A stretch of 64,000 nt of DNA, from the NCBI GenBank assembly GCA_019635355.1, contig JAHBZQ010000001.1, forward strand, positions 1,240,001 through 1,304,000. Direction: 5' to 3'. How positions within the stretch are numbered: the stretch's first letter is position 1; each line of letters begins with the position of its first letter. Below are positions 1-8,072 of this stretch, in pieces. The notes beneath the pieces are model-generated. The model was not told where the DNA came from. It searched no databases and worked only from the letters and a program-made list of their open reading frames with translations. The DNA comes from Rhizobacter sp. Lineage in GTDB: Bacteria; Pseudomonadota; Gammaproteobacteria; Burkholderiales; Burkholderiaceae_C. The position numbers and the translations under genes were made by a program.

Positions 1-472
1 AGGCGCGTGCAAGCGCCACACGCTGCTGCTCGCCGCCCGACAGCACCTTCGGGTAGTGCGTGAGCCGCTCGCCCAAGCCCACCCGGTGCAGCATCTCTTG
101 CGCCTGCAGGCGCGCGTCCACCCGGCCCTGCAGTTCGAGCGGAAGCATCACGTTTTCGAGCGCCGTCAAGTTGCCGAGCAGCTGGAAGCTCTGGAAGACG
201 AAACCGAGCTTGGCCGCCCGCACGGCCGCGCGGGCATCTTCATCGAGTGCGAACAAATCGGTGCCCGCGAGGCGAACCGTGCCGGTGCTCGGCGTGTCCA
301 AGCCAGCAATGATCGACAGCAGCGTGCTCTTGCCCGAGCCGCTTGCGCCCACGATGGCGGCCGATTGGCGCGCCGCGAGCGTGAAGTCGATGTCGTGCAG
401 TATCGTCAGCGGGCCGCTCACATCCTGCACTTGTTTGGTGACGTGCTCGACGGCAATGATGGATTCGGACAT
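1..472 (-). CDS. LolD/YbbA-type ABC transporter ATP-binding protein (5' part, runs off left edge)
   Basis: The reading frame opens at the ATG whose complement is at 470-472 and stays open to the window edge, giving about 157 residues. Visible motifs are a Walker A GASGSGKST (residues 42-50), a Q-loop in FVFQSFQ (about 91-97) and the ABC signature LSGGEQQR (144-151). Walker B and the C-terminus lie outside the window. This layout and the FQSFQLL segment match the MacB/LolD/YbbA group, which works with FtsX-type permeases in lipoprotein or envelope export. It is divergent from a tesA-like esterase, the arrangement seen with ybbA/tesA in many proteobacteria. The permease (YbbP-like) would be expected just left of the window. 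YbbA is more likely than LolD because of this neighbour. Confidence 0.88.
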   Translation of the reverse strand, partial: MSESIIAVEHVTKQVQDVSGPLTILHDIDFTLAARQSAAIVGASGSGKSTLLSIIAGLDTPSTGTVRLAGTDLFALDEDARAAVRAAKLGFVFQSFQLLGNLTALENVMLPLELQGRVDARLQAQEMLHRVGLGERLTHYPKVLSGGEQQRVALARA

Positions 473-482
473 GGATGGAACG

Positions 483-1133
483 ATGAGCTCGATGACACGC
501 AGAACGCTGCTGGCCCACTTTACCGTGCTTGCCCTGGTGGCCGCCGGTGGTGGGCTACCGGCCAGGGCCGAAGCTCGCCACACCATCCTCGTGGTCGGTG
601 ACAGCCTCTCGGCTGAATACGGCATCGAGCGCGGCAAGGGCTGGGTCGCGCTGCTGGAGCAGCAGCTTGCGCAAGACAAGCAAAGCGCCACGGTCGTCAA
701 CGCCAGCATCAGCGGAGACACCACCTCGGGCGGGCGCTCGCGCCTGCTGGCCCTGCTCAAGCAGCATCGGCCCACGCTCGTGGTGATCGAGCTCGGCGCC
801 AACGACGCACTGCGTGGCCTGCCGCTCAAGATGACGCAAGACAACCTGCTCGCGATGACGCGTGCCGCGAAGGCGACGGGCGCGAAGGTGCTGCTGGTGG
901 GCATGCAGGTGCCCCCGAACTACGGCCGGCGCTACAGCGAAGATTTCGCGGCGCTCTTCGGCTCGGTCTCCAAGTCGGAGGGCACCGCCCTCGTGCCCTT
1001 CCTGCTGAAAGGTGTGGCCGACGTGCCGAATGCCGAGGCGCTCTTCCAGGCCGACCGCATCCACCCGAAGGCGCAGGCTCACCCGACCATGCTCGCCAAT
1101 GTGTGGGCCGGGTTGAAGCCGCTGCTGCGCTGA
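483..1133 (+). CDS. tesA: TesA-like GDSL arylesterase / lysophospholipase, exported
   Basis: 216 residues. An N-terminal signal peptide (MTRRTLL then a hydrophobic stretch, ending near ARAEA at about residue 31) directs it to the periplasm. SGNH-hydrolase blocks are all present: GDSLS with nucleophile Ser41, Gly in block II, GAND with Asn107, and DRIHP with Asp191/His194. The family (TesA, multifunctional thioesterase/arylesterase/lysophospholipase L1) is about 180-210 residues, so it is full length. ATGs at 471, 483 and 492 are all possible starts. Starting at 471 would overlap the start codon of the divergent ABC ATPase gene; 483 or 492 gives the most normal signal peptide. The spacing leaves essentially no room for a promoter outside the coding regions. 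Confidence 0.9.
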   Translation: MSSMTRRTLLAHFTVLALVAAGGGLPARAEARHTILVVGDSLSAEYGIERGKGWVALLEQQLAQDKQSATVVNASISGDTTSGGRSRLLALLKQHRPTLVVIELGANDALRGLPLKMTQDNLLAMTRAAKATGAKVLLVGMQVPPNYGRRYSEDFAALFGSVSKSEGTALVPFLLKGVADVPNAEALFQADRIHPKAQAHPTMLANVWAGLKPLLR

Positions 1134-1167
1134 GACGCGGGCACCGGCCTCAGCCGCACTCGCAGCA

Positions 1168-3249
1168 TCACCTGGACCGCTCGCCGCGCTCGGGCCGCTC
1201 GCCACCGTTACCACCCCGGTCGGGGCGCTCGCGCGGTTCTTCGCGCACGCGAGGGATGAACGCATCTCGCGGCGGCGGCTGCACCTGCGGACGCATCACC
1301 TGAGGCGGCTGCGCGGGCGTCACCTGCGGAGGCGGCGCCTGCCGCACCGGCGGCTGGGGTTGCGGCTGAGGCTGCGGAGCCTGCACGCGGGGCGGCGGTG
1401 CCTCGGGGCGACGGCGGTCTTCGCGGGGCGAACGGTCGTCACGCGATCGATCGTCACGCGGCGGGGCCACGCGCTCCACGTCGCGATGCGGTGGCGCCGA
1501 GAAGCCAGGCTGCTGGGGGCGCTGCGGCGCGGGTTGCATCTGTGGCGGCTGAGGCTGCGGGGCTGGCGGTGTGACGCGCGGCGGGGCTTCCACGCCGGGG
1601 CGACCGACGAAGCCGGGTTGTGCCGGCGGGTTCGGCGCCGGCCGCACGATCGGTGCCTCGCGTCCGTCACGCCCTCCCCTGCCATCGCGCCCGTCACGGC
1701 CATCGCGAGGATCCCCGTCCCGCCCCCGCGCATCGCGCTCGGGCACACGCACATCTCGCTCGGGCGCACGCGGCGCCGAGATCACGGCCGGCGCACGTGG
1801 GCCACCGGCGTCGGCATCACGCCCGGGGCCCGGCCTCGGTGCTCCCGGGCGCGACACGCGCGGATCCACCACCTGCCGTGGCGAGCCGGGCTCGAACCGC
1901 GGAGGGGCCACGACGGGCGCATCGGCGCGCGGCCGTTCATTGCGGATTTCGCGCCAAGTGCGTTCGTTGACGGGCCGGAACGCCGGCGCCACCGGCTGGC
2001 GGCGCTCCACCACCTGCGAGGGCACCACGGTCACGGCGCGCTGCATGTCGCGGTGCACGTAGCGGGTGTTGGCCACCACCTGGCCGGGGTTGTTGATGAT
2101 CGTCGTCACGTTGGTGATGTTGGTGACGTGCGTGACGTTCACGTTCTGCACGTAACGCGGGCTCACGCGGTAGCCTGGCACGAAGACCTCGCGCGGCCCG
2201 AGCGGGAACCAGCCGACCGTGGGCGCACTGCCCACCCGCACCGACACGCTCACACCCGGTCGGCCCACCCAGGCCACGAGTGCCGGCGCATAGACCGGCC
2301 GCTGCACGTAGCGGCCCGGCGCCCAGCACCACGCGTTGCGATACCAGACCCAGCGCCCGTAGTGGAAGGGCGCGAAGCCCCAGGGTGCATCGTCGACCCA
2401 GGTCCAGCCCCAGGGGCTGATCCATGCCCAGTGGCCCATGCGGTACGGCGCCCAGCCGGCCACCACGGTGCGCGGGATCCAGACCGCGCCGTATTCGGTC
2501 TGCGGCTCCCAACGGCCGTAGCGGTCGAGGTCTTCCACGCCGGTCATCTCGGGCGACACGTAGCGTGCCGACACGCTGCGCTCGTCGCGCGCGTTTTCGG
2601 CGGCCACCCAGTTCGAGAAGTCGTCGCGCCGCGGCTCGGTGATCGAGTACTGCGGCGCGCCGCGCTCCTTCCAGAATTCGACGCGCTGGCCCTGTTGCAC
2701 CGTGAGCGCGGTGCCGTCGGCTTCGTAGCGCGCGCGGCCGTTCGACGCGGTCACGCTGCTGGTGCCGTCGGCACGGTCGAAGCGGTACTGGCCCGGGCCC
2801 TCGGTGACGAACCGGCCTTCATCGGTGCCGAGGCCGAATTCGTCGGCCGCCTCGCGGGTGCGCAGGTGCGCCGCGACGCTGCCATTGAGCAGGTACAGGT
2901 CGACGCGGTCGTCGTCCAGGCGCTGCACCTCCACCTCGGTGTTGGCACTCAGGTGCAGCACGGTCGACCCGATGCGCACCTCGGCCCGGCCATCGGCCTC
3001 GGTCGACAGCCGGTCACCGGTGGTGACGGGCCGGTTGCGCACAGCGCTGATCCACTCGTTGCTGTCGGTGGCGTAGATCCACACCTGGCCCCTGACCTCG
3101 GCGATGCGCCCGGCGCGGCCCGGCGGGTCGGCCTCGGCCGCCTGGACGGGCAGCGCCAGCAGGCTCAGCAAGGCGAGGCCGAACCACAAGGCCAGCCAGT
3201 GGGGCCACGCCAGGCGGTGGCGAGAAAGAGCGGAGGAAGTCGTTTTCAT
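1168..3249 (-). CDS. FecR-domain / DUF6600 exported protein with Pro/Arg-rich tail
   Basis: About 693 residues starting at MKTTSSAL. A start 15 bases upstream is also possible. There is a signal peptide ending near VQAAEA (about residue 38). Residues about 45-150 resemble a FecR-type beta domain (GRIAEVRGQVWIY, DRLSTEADGRAEV, LLNGSVAAHLR). Residues about 235-330 carry the aromatic-rich DUF6600 signature (AGWAPYRMGHWAWI, WGWTWVDDAPWGFAPFHYGRW). A segment rich in Val/Thr/Asn follows (about 375-400). The last 250 residues are low complexity: Pro, Arg, Gln and Asp repeats such as RDGRDGRDGRGGRDGRE. It is presumably periplasmic or surface-exposed and may bind peptidoglycan or polysaccharide, but the function is not known. 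No FecI sigma factor is adjacent, so a role in iron signalling is not supported. Confidence 0.85.
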   Translation of the reverse strand: MKTTSSALSRHRLAWPHWLALWFGLALLSLLALPVQAAEADPPGRAGRIAEVRGQVWIYATDSNEWISAVRNRPVTTGDRLSTEADGRAEVRIGSTVLHLSANTEVEVQRLDDDRVDLYLLNGSVAAHLRTREAADEFGLGTDEGRFVTEGPGQYRFDRADGTSSVTASNGRARYEADGTALTVQQGQRVEFWKERGAPQYSITEPRRDDFSNWVAAENARDERSVSARYVSPEMTGVEDLDRYGRWEPQTEYGAVWIPRTVVAGWAPYRMGHWAWISPWGWTWVDDAPWGFAPFHYGRWVWYRNAWCWAPGRYVQRPVYAPALVAWVGRPGVSVSVRVGSAPTVGWFPLGPREVFVPGYRVSPRYVQNVNVTHVTNITNVTTIINNPGQVVANTRYVHRDMQRAVTVVPSQVVERRQPVAPAFRPVNERTWREIRNERPRADAPVVAPPRFEPGSPRQVVDPRVSRPGAPRPGPGRDADAGGPRAPAVISAPRAPERDVRVPERDARGRDGDPRDGRDGRDGRGGRDGREAPIVRPAPNPPAQPGFVGRPGVEAPPRVTPPAPQPQPPQMQPAPQRPQQPGFSAPPHRDVERVAPPRDDRSRDDRSPREDRRRPEAPPPRVQAPQPQPQPQPPVRQAPPPQVTPAQPPQVMRPQVQPPPRDAFIPRVREEPRERPDRGGNGGERPERGERSR

Positions 3250-3366
3250 GGGCATGTCTCGCATTCGAGCGCTGTCAACAGCCGCGGTTCCGGTTCAACG
3301 CAGGGGAAGTGCCCCGCGCTGACCACAGAAACGTTTCTTCGCAATCGAGACGCCGGAAGCGGGGGG

Positions 3367-3903
3367 TCAGTCGTCTTCGGCCGGGTCCAGCTCGGGAAAG
3401 AGCACGCTCGTGAAGCCGAAACGGCTGAAATCGCGCACCCGCATCGGGTAAAGCTTGCCGATGAGGTGATCGCATTCGTGCTGCACCACGCGGGCATGGA
3501 ACCCGTCGGCCTCGCGGTCGATGCGCTCGCCCTTTGGGCCGAAGCCGGTGTAGCGGATGCGCGCGAAACGCGGCACCACGCCGCGCATGCCCGGCACCGA
3601 GAGGCAGCCTTCCCAGCCCTCCTCCTCGTCGTCGGACACCGGCGTGATCTGCGGGTTGAGCAGCACCGTCTCGGGCACGGGTGGCGCGTCGGGGTAACGG
3701 TCGTTCTTCTTGAAGCCGAAGATCACGAGCGCCAGGTCGACGCCGATCTGCGGCGCGGCCAGCCCGGCCCCGTTGGCGGCGTGCATGGTGTCGAACATGT
3801 CGGCGATGAGCGCGTGCAGCTCGGGGGTGTCGAAGCGCTGCACGGGCTTGGCGACGCGCAGCAAGCGCGGGTCGCCCATCTTCAGGATTTCGCGAATGGC
3901 CAT
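3367..3903 (-). CDS. def: Peptide deformylase
   Basis: 178 residues. It removes the N-formyl group from nascent proteins in the cytoplasm. All three PDF motifs are intact: GAGLAAPQ (residues 45-52), EGCLS with metal ligand Cys100, and QHECDHLIG with His142, Glu143 and His146. It lies 14 bp downstream of the tannase-family gene on the same strand, so the two could be cotranscribed. It is not next to fmt, the usual partner, so it may be a secondary deformylase. The C-terminal acidic tail (FPELDPAEDD) is ordinary for the class. Confidence 0.95.
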   Translation of the reverse strand: MAIREILKMGDPRLLRVAKPVQRFDTPELHALIADMFDTMHAANGAGLAAPQIGVDLALVIFGFKKNDRYPDAPPVPETVLLNPQITPVSDDEEEGWEGCLSVPGMRGVVPRFARIRYTGFGPKGERIDREADGFHARVVQHECDHLIGKLYPMRVRDFSRFGFTSVLFPELDPAEDD

Positions 3904-3917
3904 GCCGGCATTCTGGT

Positions 3918-5426
3918 TCAGGAGAGCGAGCAGGTGAAGCTCGTGGCCAAGGCCGGGTTGCCGCCGATGTAGCGCGCGAAGGTCGGGAAGCGGCACAGCG
4001 GGCGCATGCGGTTGATCTGCCCGTTGGCATCGGTGCCGAAGATGACGAGGTTGCGCGACGAGGGCCGCGCATTCGCCTCCACCCACTGCACCGTGGCATC
4101 GAAGTAGTCGGCATAGAAGGGCCCCACGCCGCCCCCGCAGTGCTGCACGCCGGGCAGCAGGAAGAGCTCCATGTGGGCATCGCGCACCGCGTCGCCGCCC
4201 GACATCACGCCCGCTTCCACGAAGTACTTCACCGAGCCCTTGTAGCTGATGGCCCAGTCGTGCGTGCCGTGCACGAGCACGAGCTTGCGGCCCTGTGCGA
4301 AGAAGGTGCTGAGGTTGGGCGACGCATCGAGCGTGGCCGCCGCTGCGGCCAGCTGCGGCTGGAAGTTGGCGGGCGAGAAGTTCGCGAGCGTGTTGTAGCC
4401 CGGGTCGTTGGCAAGCCAGTAGCGCACCATGCCGTCGGCGAAGGTGAACTGGTTGGTGAGCGGCTGTGCGGGCGGGTTGCCGATCCAGCCCGGCCAGCCG
4501 ATGTCTTCGCCACCCGGGCTCCAGCCGGGGTACACGAGCGTGCCGTTGGGCAGGCGGTATTCGGAATAGATCGTGCGCGCTGCGGCGACCTGCGGCGCGG
4601 TGAGGCAGCTGTCGTTGTCGGCGCCGGTGCACTGCAGCGCGCCGGGGTCGAAGTTGCAGGCCCAGGGTTGGCCGACGAGGCCGTCTTGCAGGCCATCGGC
4701 GGCATCGCAGCGCGCGACCACCGCATTGGCGATGGTGCGAGCCTTCGCCGCGTTGATCGCCGCACCCGGTGCGCTGTAGGCCTGGGCGTTGCGGATGAAG
4801 GCCTGGAACATCTCGGTGAAGCTCACCGCCGGCATGACCGCGAGGATGCCGTCGTAGTCGGCCGGATAGCGGCTCGCCTGGATCAGCGCCTCGCGGCCAC
4901 CGTTGGAGCAGCCCTGGAAGTAGTGGCGCTGCGCGTCGCGCCCGTAGCGGCGGCGCACCAGCTCCTTGGCCACGCCGAGCGTGGTGTGCGGCGCGAGGTA
5001 GCCGAAGTCGTTCTTCGCCTGTGCGTTGTTGAGCGCCCACGAGGCATCGAGCGGGTCGCCCACGTGGCCGCCATTCGAGGCCACGCGCACATACGACGAG
5101 ATCGAGGCCTGCGGCACGAGCTGCAGTACGCCGTCCCAGCCGCCACCGCCGTTTTGCACCAGCTTGTTGTTCCATTGCGTGGGCAAGTGGACTTCGAAGT
5201 TGAAGCCCGGCCGCACCGAGCCTTCGACGCGGCAGTATTCGCCGATGCCGCCGCTCGCGGCCACCGTGGTGGCGCGGCTGATGGTGGCACCCGCGACGGT
5301 CTGCCCGGCGAGGCTGGTGCAGGGGTTGGGGGCCGCGGAGGTCTCGCCTCCACCGCAGGCCGACACGCCGGCCACGAGGATCGACAGCGCCATGAGGCGC
5401 CGGGAGGTTGAGTGGGTGTGCTGCAT
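3918..5426 (-). CDS. Tannase / feruloyl esterase family lipoprotein
   Basis: 502 residues starting at MQHTHSTSRR. The open frame extends further upstream without support. The N-terminus is a lipoprotein signal with lipobox-like VSAC followed by GGG, predicting anchoring to the periplasmic face of a membrane. The body matches the tannase/feruloyl-esterase/MHETase alpha/beta-hydrolase family: nucleophile elbow GCSNGG (residues about 167-172), catalytic Asp in HGTHDW and His in VQHCGGG, with the paired cysteines (GCSNGG and VQHCGG) that form the family's disulfide beside the active site. The family cleaves esters of aromatic acids; the substrate here cannot be assigned. PET-type activity should not be assumed. 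It is followed closely by def. Confidence 0.88.
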   Translation of the reverse strand: MQHTHSTSRRLMALSILVAGVSACGGGETSAAPNPCTSLAGQTVAGATISRATTVAASGGIGEYCRVEGSVRPGFNFEVHLPTQWNNKLVQNGGGGWDGVLQLVPQASISSYVRVASNGGHVGDPLDASWALNNAQAKNDFGYLAPHTTLGVAKELVRRRYGRDAQRHYFQGCSNGGREALIQASRYPADYDGILAVMPAVSFTEMFQAFIRNAQAYSAPGAAINAAKARTIANAVVARCDAADGLQDGLVGQPWACNFDPGALQCTGADNDSCLTAPQVAAARTIYSEYRLPNGTLVYPGWSPGGEDIGWPGWIGNPPAQPLTNQFTFADGMVRYWLANDPGYNTLANFSPANFQPQLAAAAATLDASPNLSTFFAQGRKLVLVHGTHDWAISYKGSVKYFVEAGVMSGGDAVRDAHMELFLLPGVQHCGGGVGPFYADYFDATVQWVEANARPSSRNLVIFGTDANGQINRMRPLCRFPTFARYIGGNPALATSFTCSLS

Positions 5427-5531
5427 GGCGTCCTTCCCTGTGTGTGGGCCTGCACGGCTTTGCGTGCATTCTGCGGCTGTGTTAGCTTTCGGCCCCTGCC
5501 GGCGCCCGCCGGCTTTGCAACCGGCTGTACG

Positions 5532-5855
5532 GTGAGATCCCTTCTGCGTTCGTGGCGAATCTGGTGGCTGGCGCTGGCCGTGGTGGCGGCGCCGCAGCTG
5601 TCGCTCGTGCACGCGCTGTCTCACCTGGCGCCCGCGGTCGCCACCGCGAAAAGCGCAGACGAGCGCCAGCAAGCGCCCGAGAAGGCCTGCGACAGCTGCC
5701 TGCTCTTCGCACACCTGGGTCAGGCCCTCACCGCGCAGCACACCTGGGCCGCCCTCGACACCCAGGCCGCGGCGCCGGTGTCGGTGGCCCTCACGCAGAT
5801 CGCCCTGCGTGCCCCCGCCCACTTCCAAGCCCGCGCCCCACCCGTCTTCCTGTGA
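5532..5855 (+). CDS. Small membrane/periplasmic protein with CxxC and His residues, DUF2946-like
   Basis: About 107 residues from a GTG start (VRSLLRSWRIWW). No clear ribosome-binding site is seen, so the start is uncertain. One hydrophobic segment (residues about 9-25) is followed by HALSHLAP and a CDSC motif, then LLFAHLGQAL, with few other features. These match the DUF2946 pattern of small Cys/His proteins found beside metal-uptake genes in Burkholderiales. It is the first gene of a plus-strand run that continues into an outer-membrane protein, ZnuA and ZnuB, so a role in zinc handling is inferred only from context. Confidence 0.7.
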   Translation: MRSLLRSWRIWWLALAVVAAPQLSLVHALSHLAPAVATAKSADERQQAPEKACDSCLLFAHLGQALTAQHTWAALDTQAAAPVSVALTQIALRAPAHFQARAPPVFL

Positions 5856-5918
5856 CCTGACCGAAGCCGCTCGACACCGAGCGGCGCATTTCCATTTCCG
5901 TCACACAGGACTTCTTCC

Positions 5919-7160
5919 ATGTTCGCAATCCGCACCGCGGTCGCAGGCGCCTGCCTGGCCGCGACCCTGCCCGCCTTCTCGCAAACCGCCTCGACCGCCG
6001 CGCCCCCCGCGCCGAGCTTCAACCCCGCGATCTCGCTCATCCTCAACGGCACCTACGCCAACCTCTCGCGCGACCCCGAAACCTACCGCTTCCAGGGCTT
6101 CATCCCGAGCGGCGGCGAGATCGGCCCGGGTGGCCGCAGCTTCCAGCTCGGTGAATCGGAACTCACCCTCAGTGCCGCGATCGACCCCACCTTCAACGGC
6201 CGCTTCACCGCCGCCGTCACGCCCGAGAACGAAGTGGAGGTGGAAGAAGCCTGGTTCGAGCGCACCGGCCTCTTCAACGGCGCCACGCTCAAGGGCGGCC
6301 GTTTCCTCTCGTCGTTCGGCTACCTCAACGGCCAGCACGCCCACACCTGGGACTTCACCGACGCACCGCTCGCCTACCAGGCCTTCTTCGGCGGCGCGCT
6401 GAAGAACGACGGCCTGCAGCTGCGCTGGCTGGCTCCGACCGACCGCTTCATCGAACTCGCGGCCGAGGTCGGCGCCGGCCGCACGTTCCCCGGCAGCGAC
6501 ACCTCGCGCAACGGCGCGGGCGTGTTCGCCCTGATGGCACACACGGGCGACGACATTGGCACCAGCTCGAGCTGGCGCACCGGCATCTCGTGGCTGCGCC
6601 ACCGCGCCAGCCAACGCACCTTCGAAGACAGCGACAGCCTGGGTACGCCGGTGACCAACAGCTTCACCGGCCGCAGCACGACCTGGGTGCTCGACGCCGT
6701 CTACAAGTGGGCCCCGCAAGGCAACGCCACCGGCCGCAGCTTCAAGCTGCAAGGCGAATACTTCCGCCGCAGCGAAAGCGGCATGCTCGACTTCGACACC
6801 ACCTCGCAAGCCGGTGGCCCTTTGAGCGACAGCTACCGCAACACGCAGAGCGGCTGGTATGCACAGGCGGTCTATCAGTTCATGCCACGCTGGCGCGCTG
6901 GGCTGCGCTACGACCGGCTCGATGCGGGCAACGCACGCATCGGTCTCGTCGACAGTGGCACGCTCACCGCGGCCGACCTGCCCTCGCTCGTCAAGGCCAA
7001 GCCCGAGCGCAGCACGGTGATGCTCGACTACTCGCCGACGGAGTTCAGCCGCGTGCGCCTGCAGTTCGCCGCCGACCGCAGCCGGGGCGACGGCACCGAT
7101 CGCCAGGTCTTCCTGCAGTACATCATGAGCCTCGGCGCTCACGGTGCGCACACGTTCTGA
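5919..7160 (+). CDS. Outer-membrane beta-barrel protein, zinc-cluster associated
   Basis: 413 residues with a signal peptide ending near AFSQT (residue about 22). The remainder alternates short aromatic/hydrophobic strands with polar turns, and the chain ends in Phe (HGAHTF), the usual C-terminal signature of an outer-membrane barrel. There is no TonB box or plug-domain motif, so it is porin-like rather than a TonB-dependent receptor. It sits 12 bp upstream of znuA on the same strand. By position it is a candidate outer-membrane channel for zinc or a zinc chelate; the sequence alone does not prove the substrate. Confidence 0.78.
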   Translation: MFAIRTAVAGACLAATLPAFSQTASTAAPPAPSFNPAISLILNGTYANLSRDPETYRFQGFIPSGGEIGPGGRSFQLGESELTLSAAIDPTFNGRFTAAVTPENEVEVEEAWFERTGLFNGATLKGGRFLSSFGYLNGQHAHTWDFTDAPLAYQAFFGGALKNDGLQLRWLAPTDRFIELAAEVGAGRTFPGSDTSRNGAGVFALMAHTGDDIGTSSSWRTGISWLRHRASQRTFEDSDSLGTPVTNSFTGRSTTWVLDAVYKWAPQGNATGRSFKLQGEYFRRSESGMLDFDTTSQAGGPLSDSYRNTQSGWYAQAVYQFMPRWRAGLRYDRLDAGNARIGLVDSGTLTAADLPSLVKAKPERSTVMLDYSPTEFSRVRLQFAADRSRGDGTDRQVFLQYIMSLGAHGAHTF

Positions 7161-7172
7161 GGAGGCCACGCC

Positions 7173-8072
7173 ATGAACCTTCGACACGTCTTGTGCGTGG
7201 TGTTGGTGGGCTTCGGCCTGCAGGCGCACGCTGCGCTGAAAGTCGTCGCCTGCGAACCGGAGTGGGCGGCGCTCGCCACCGAACTCGGCGGCGATCAGCT
7301 GCAGGTCTCGTCGGCCACGACGGCCCTGCAAGACCCGCACCGCATCGAAGCACGCCCGAGCCTGATTGCGCGGGTGCGCAACGCCGACCTGCTCGTCTGC
7401 ACGGGCATGGAGCTCGAAACCGGCTGGCTGCCGGTGCTGCTGCAGCAGTCGGGCAATGCCAAGGTCGCACCCGGTGCGGCGGGCTTCTTCGAAGCCGGCA
7501 AGTTCGTCACCCCGCTCGACGTGCCGGCCCGGCTCGACCGCAGCGACGGCGACGTGCACGCCGCCGGCAACCCGCACATCCAGCTCGACCCGCGCAACAT
7601 CGCGCTCGTGGCCAAGGCACTCGCCGATCGCCTGGCGCAGCTCGATGCGGTCAATGCACGGGTCTACCAGGAGCGCCACACCGCCTTCGCCGCACGCTGG
7701 GCCGACGCCCAGCGCCGGTGGGAGCAGCAGGCCACGCCGCTCAAGGGGGTCGCCGTGGTGGTGCATCACCAAAACATGCGCTACCTGTCGCACTGGCTGG
7801 GCCTGCGCGAAGTCGGCACGCTCGAGCCCAAACCCGGGCTGGAGCCGAGCGCCGGCCACCTGGGGGCGCTGAAGGCGCAGCTTGCCAAACAACCGGCGAA
7901 GCTCGTGCTGCGCGCGGCCTACCAGGACCCGCGGGCCTCGCAGTGGCTCTCTGAGCAGGCGCGCATCCCAGCCGTGGTGCTGCCCTTCACCGTGGGCGGG
8001 AACGAACAGGCGAAAGACCTGTTCGGCCTCTTCGACAGCACGCTGTCGCTGTTGCTCGCGGCGGCACGATGA
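7173..8072 (+). CDS. znuA: Metal (probably zinc) ABC transporter substrate-binding protein
   Basis: 299 residues, signal peptide cleaved near QAHA (residue 20), cluster A-I (ZnuA/TroA) fold. Putative metal ligands are His56 (DPHRIEARP), His135 (GNPHIQLDP) and His198/199 (VVVHHQNM), plus a C-terminal acidic ligand. This is the typical three-His pattern of zinc binders. The His-rich flexible loop of E. coli ZnuA is missing; only sparse His residues remain between 120 and 136. It overlaps the permease gene by 4 bp (ATGA), so the two are translationally coupled. Confidence 0.9.
   Translation: MNLRHVLCVVLVGFGLQAHAALKVVACEPEWAALATELGGDQLQVSSATTALQDPHRIEARPSLIARVRNADLLVCTGMELETGWLPVLLQQSGNAKVAPGAAGFFEAGKFVTPLDVPARLDRSDGDVHAAGNPHIQLDPRNIALVAKALADRLAQLDAVNARVYQERHTAFAARWADAQRRWEQQATPLKGVAVVVHHQNMRYLSHWLGLREVGTLEPKPGLEPSAGHLGALKAQLAKQPAKLVLRAAYQDPRASQWLSEQARIPAVVLPFTVGGNEQAKDLFGLFDSTLSLLLAAAR

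Noticed and set aside
60..482. Long in-frame extension upstream of tesA
   Set aside because: It is antisense to the LolD/YbbA-type gene and has no signal-peptide logic; the exported esterase starts at 471-492.
3367..5469. A 700-codon frame that seems to fuse a long protein to peptide deformylase
   Set aside because: The upstream part is a shifted-frame shadow of the tannase-family gene; deformylase has its own ATG at 3903 and normal length.
5498..5513. GC-rich hairpin GCCGGC-GCCC-GCCGGC before the zinc cluster
   Set aside because: It is followed by only three T residues and such short GC palindromes are expected by chance at this composition; not called as terminator.
5427..5531. Possible Zur operator upstream of the zinc cluster
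   Set aside because: No GTTATA-TATAAC-like dyad could be found; the nearest match (GTGTTAGC) is not palindromic.
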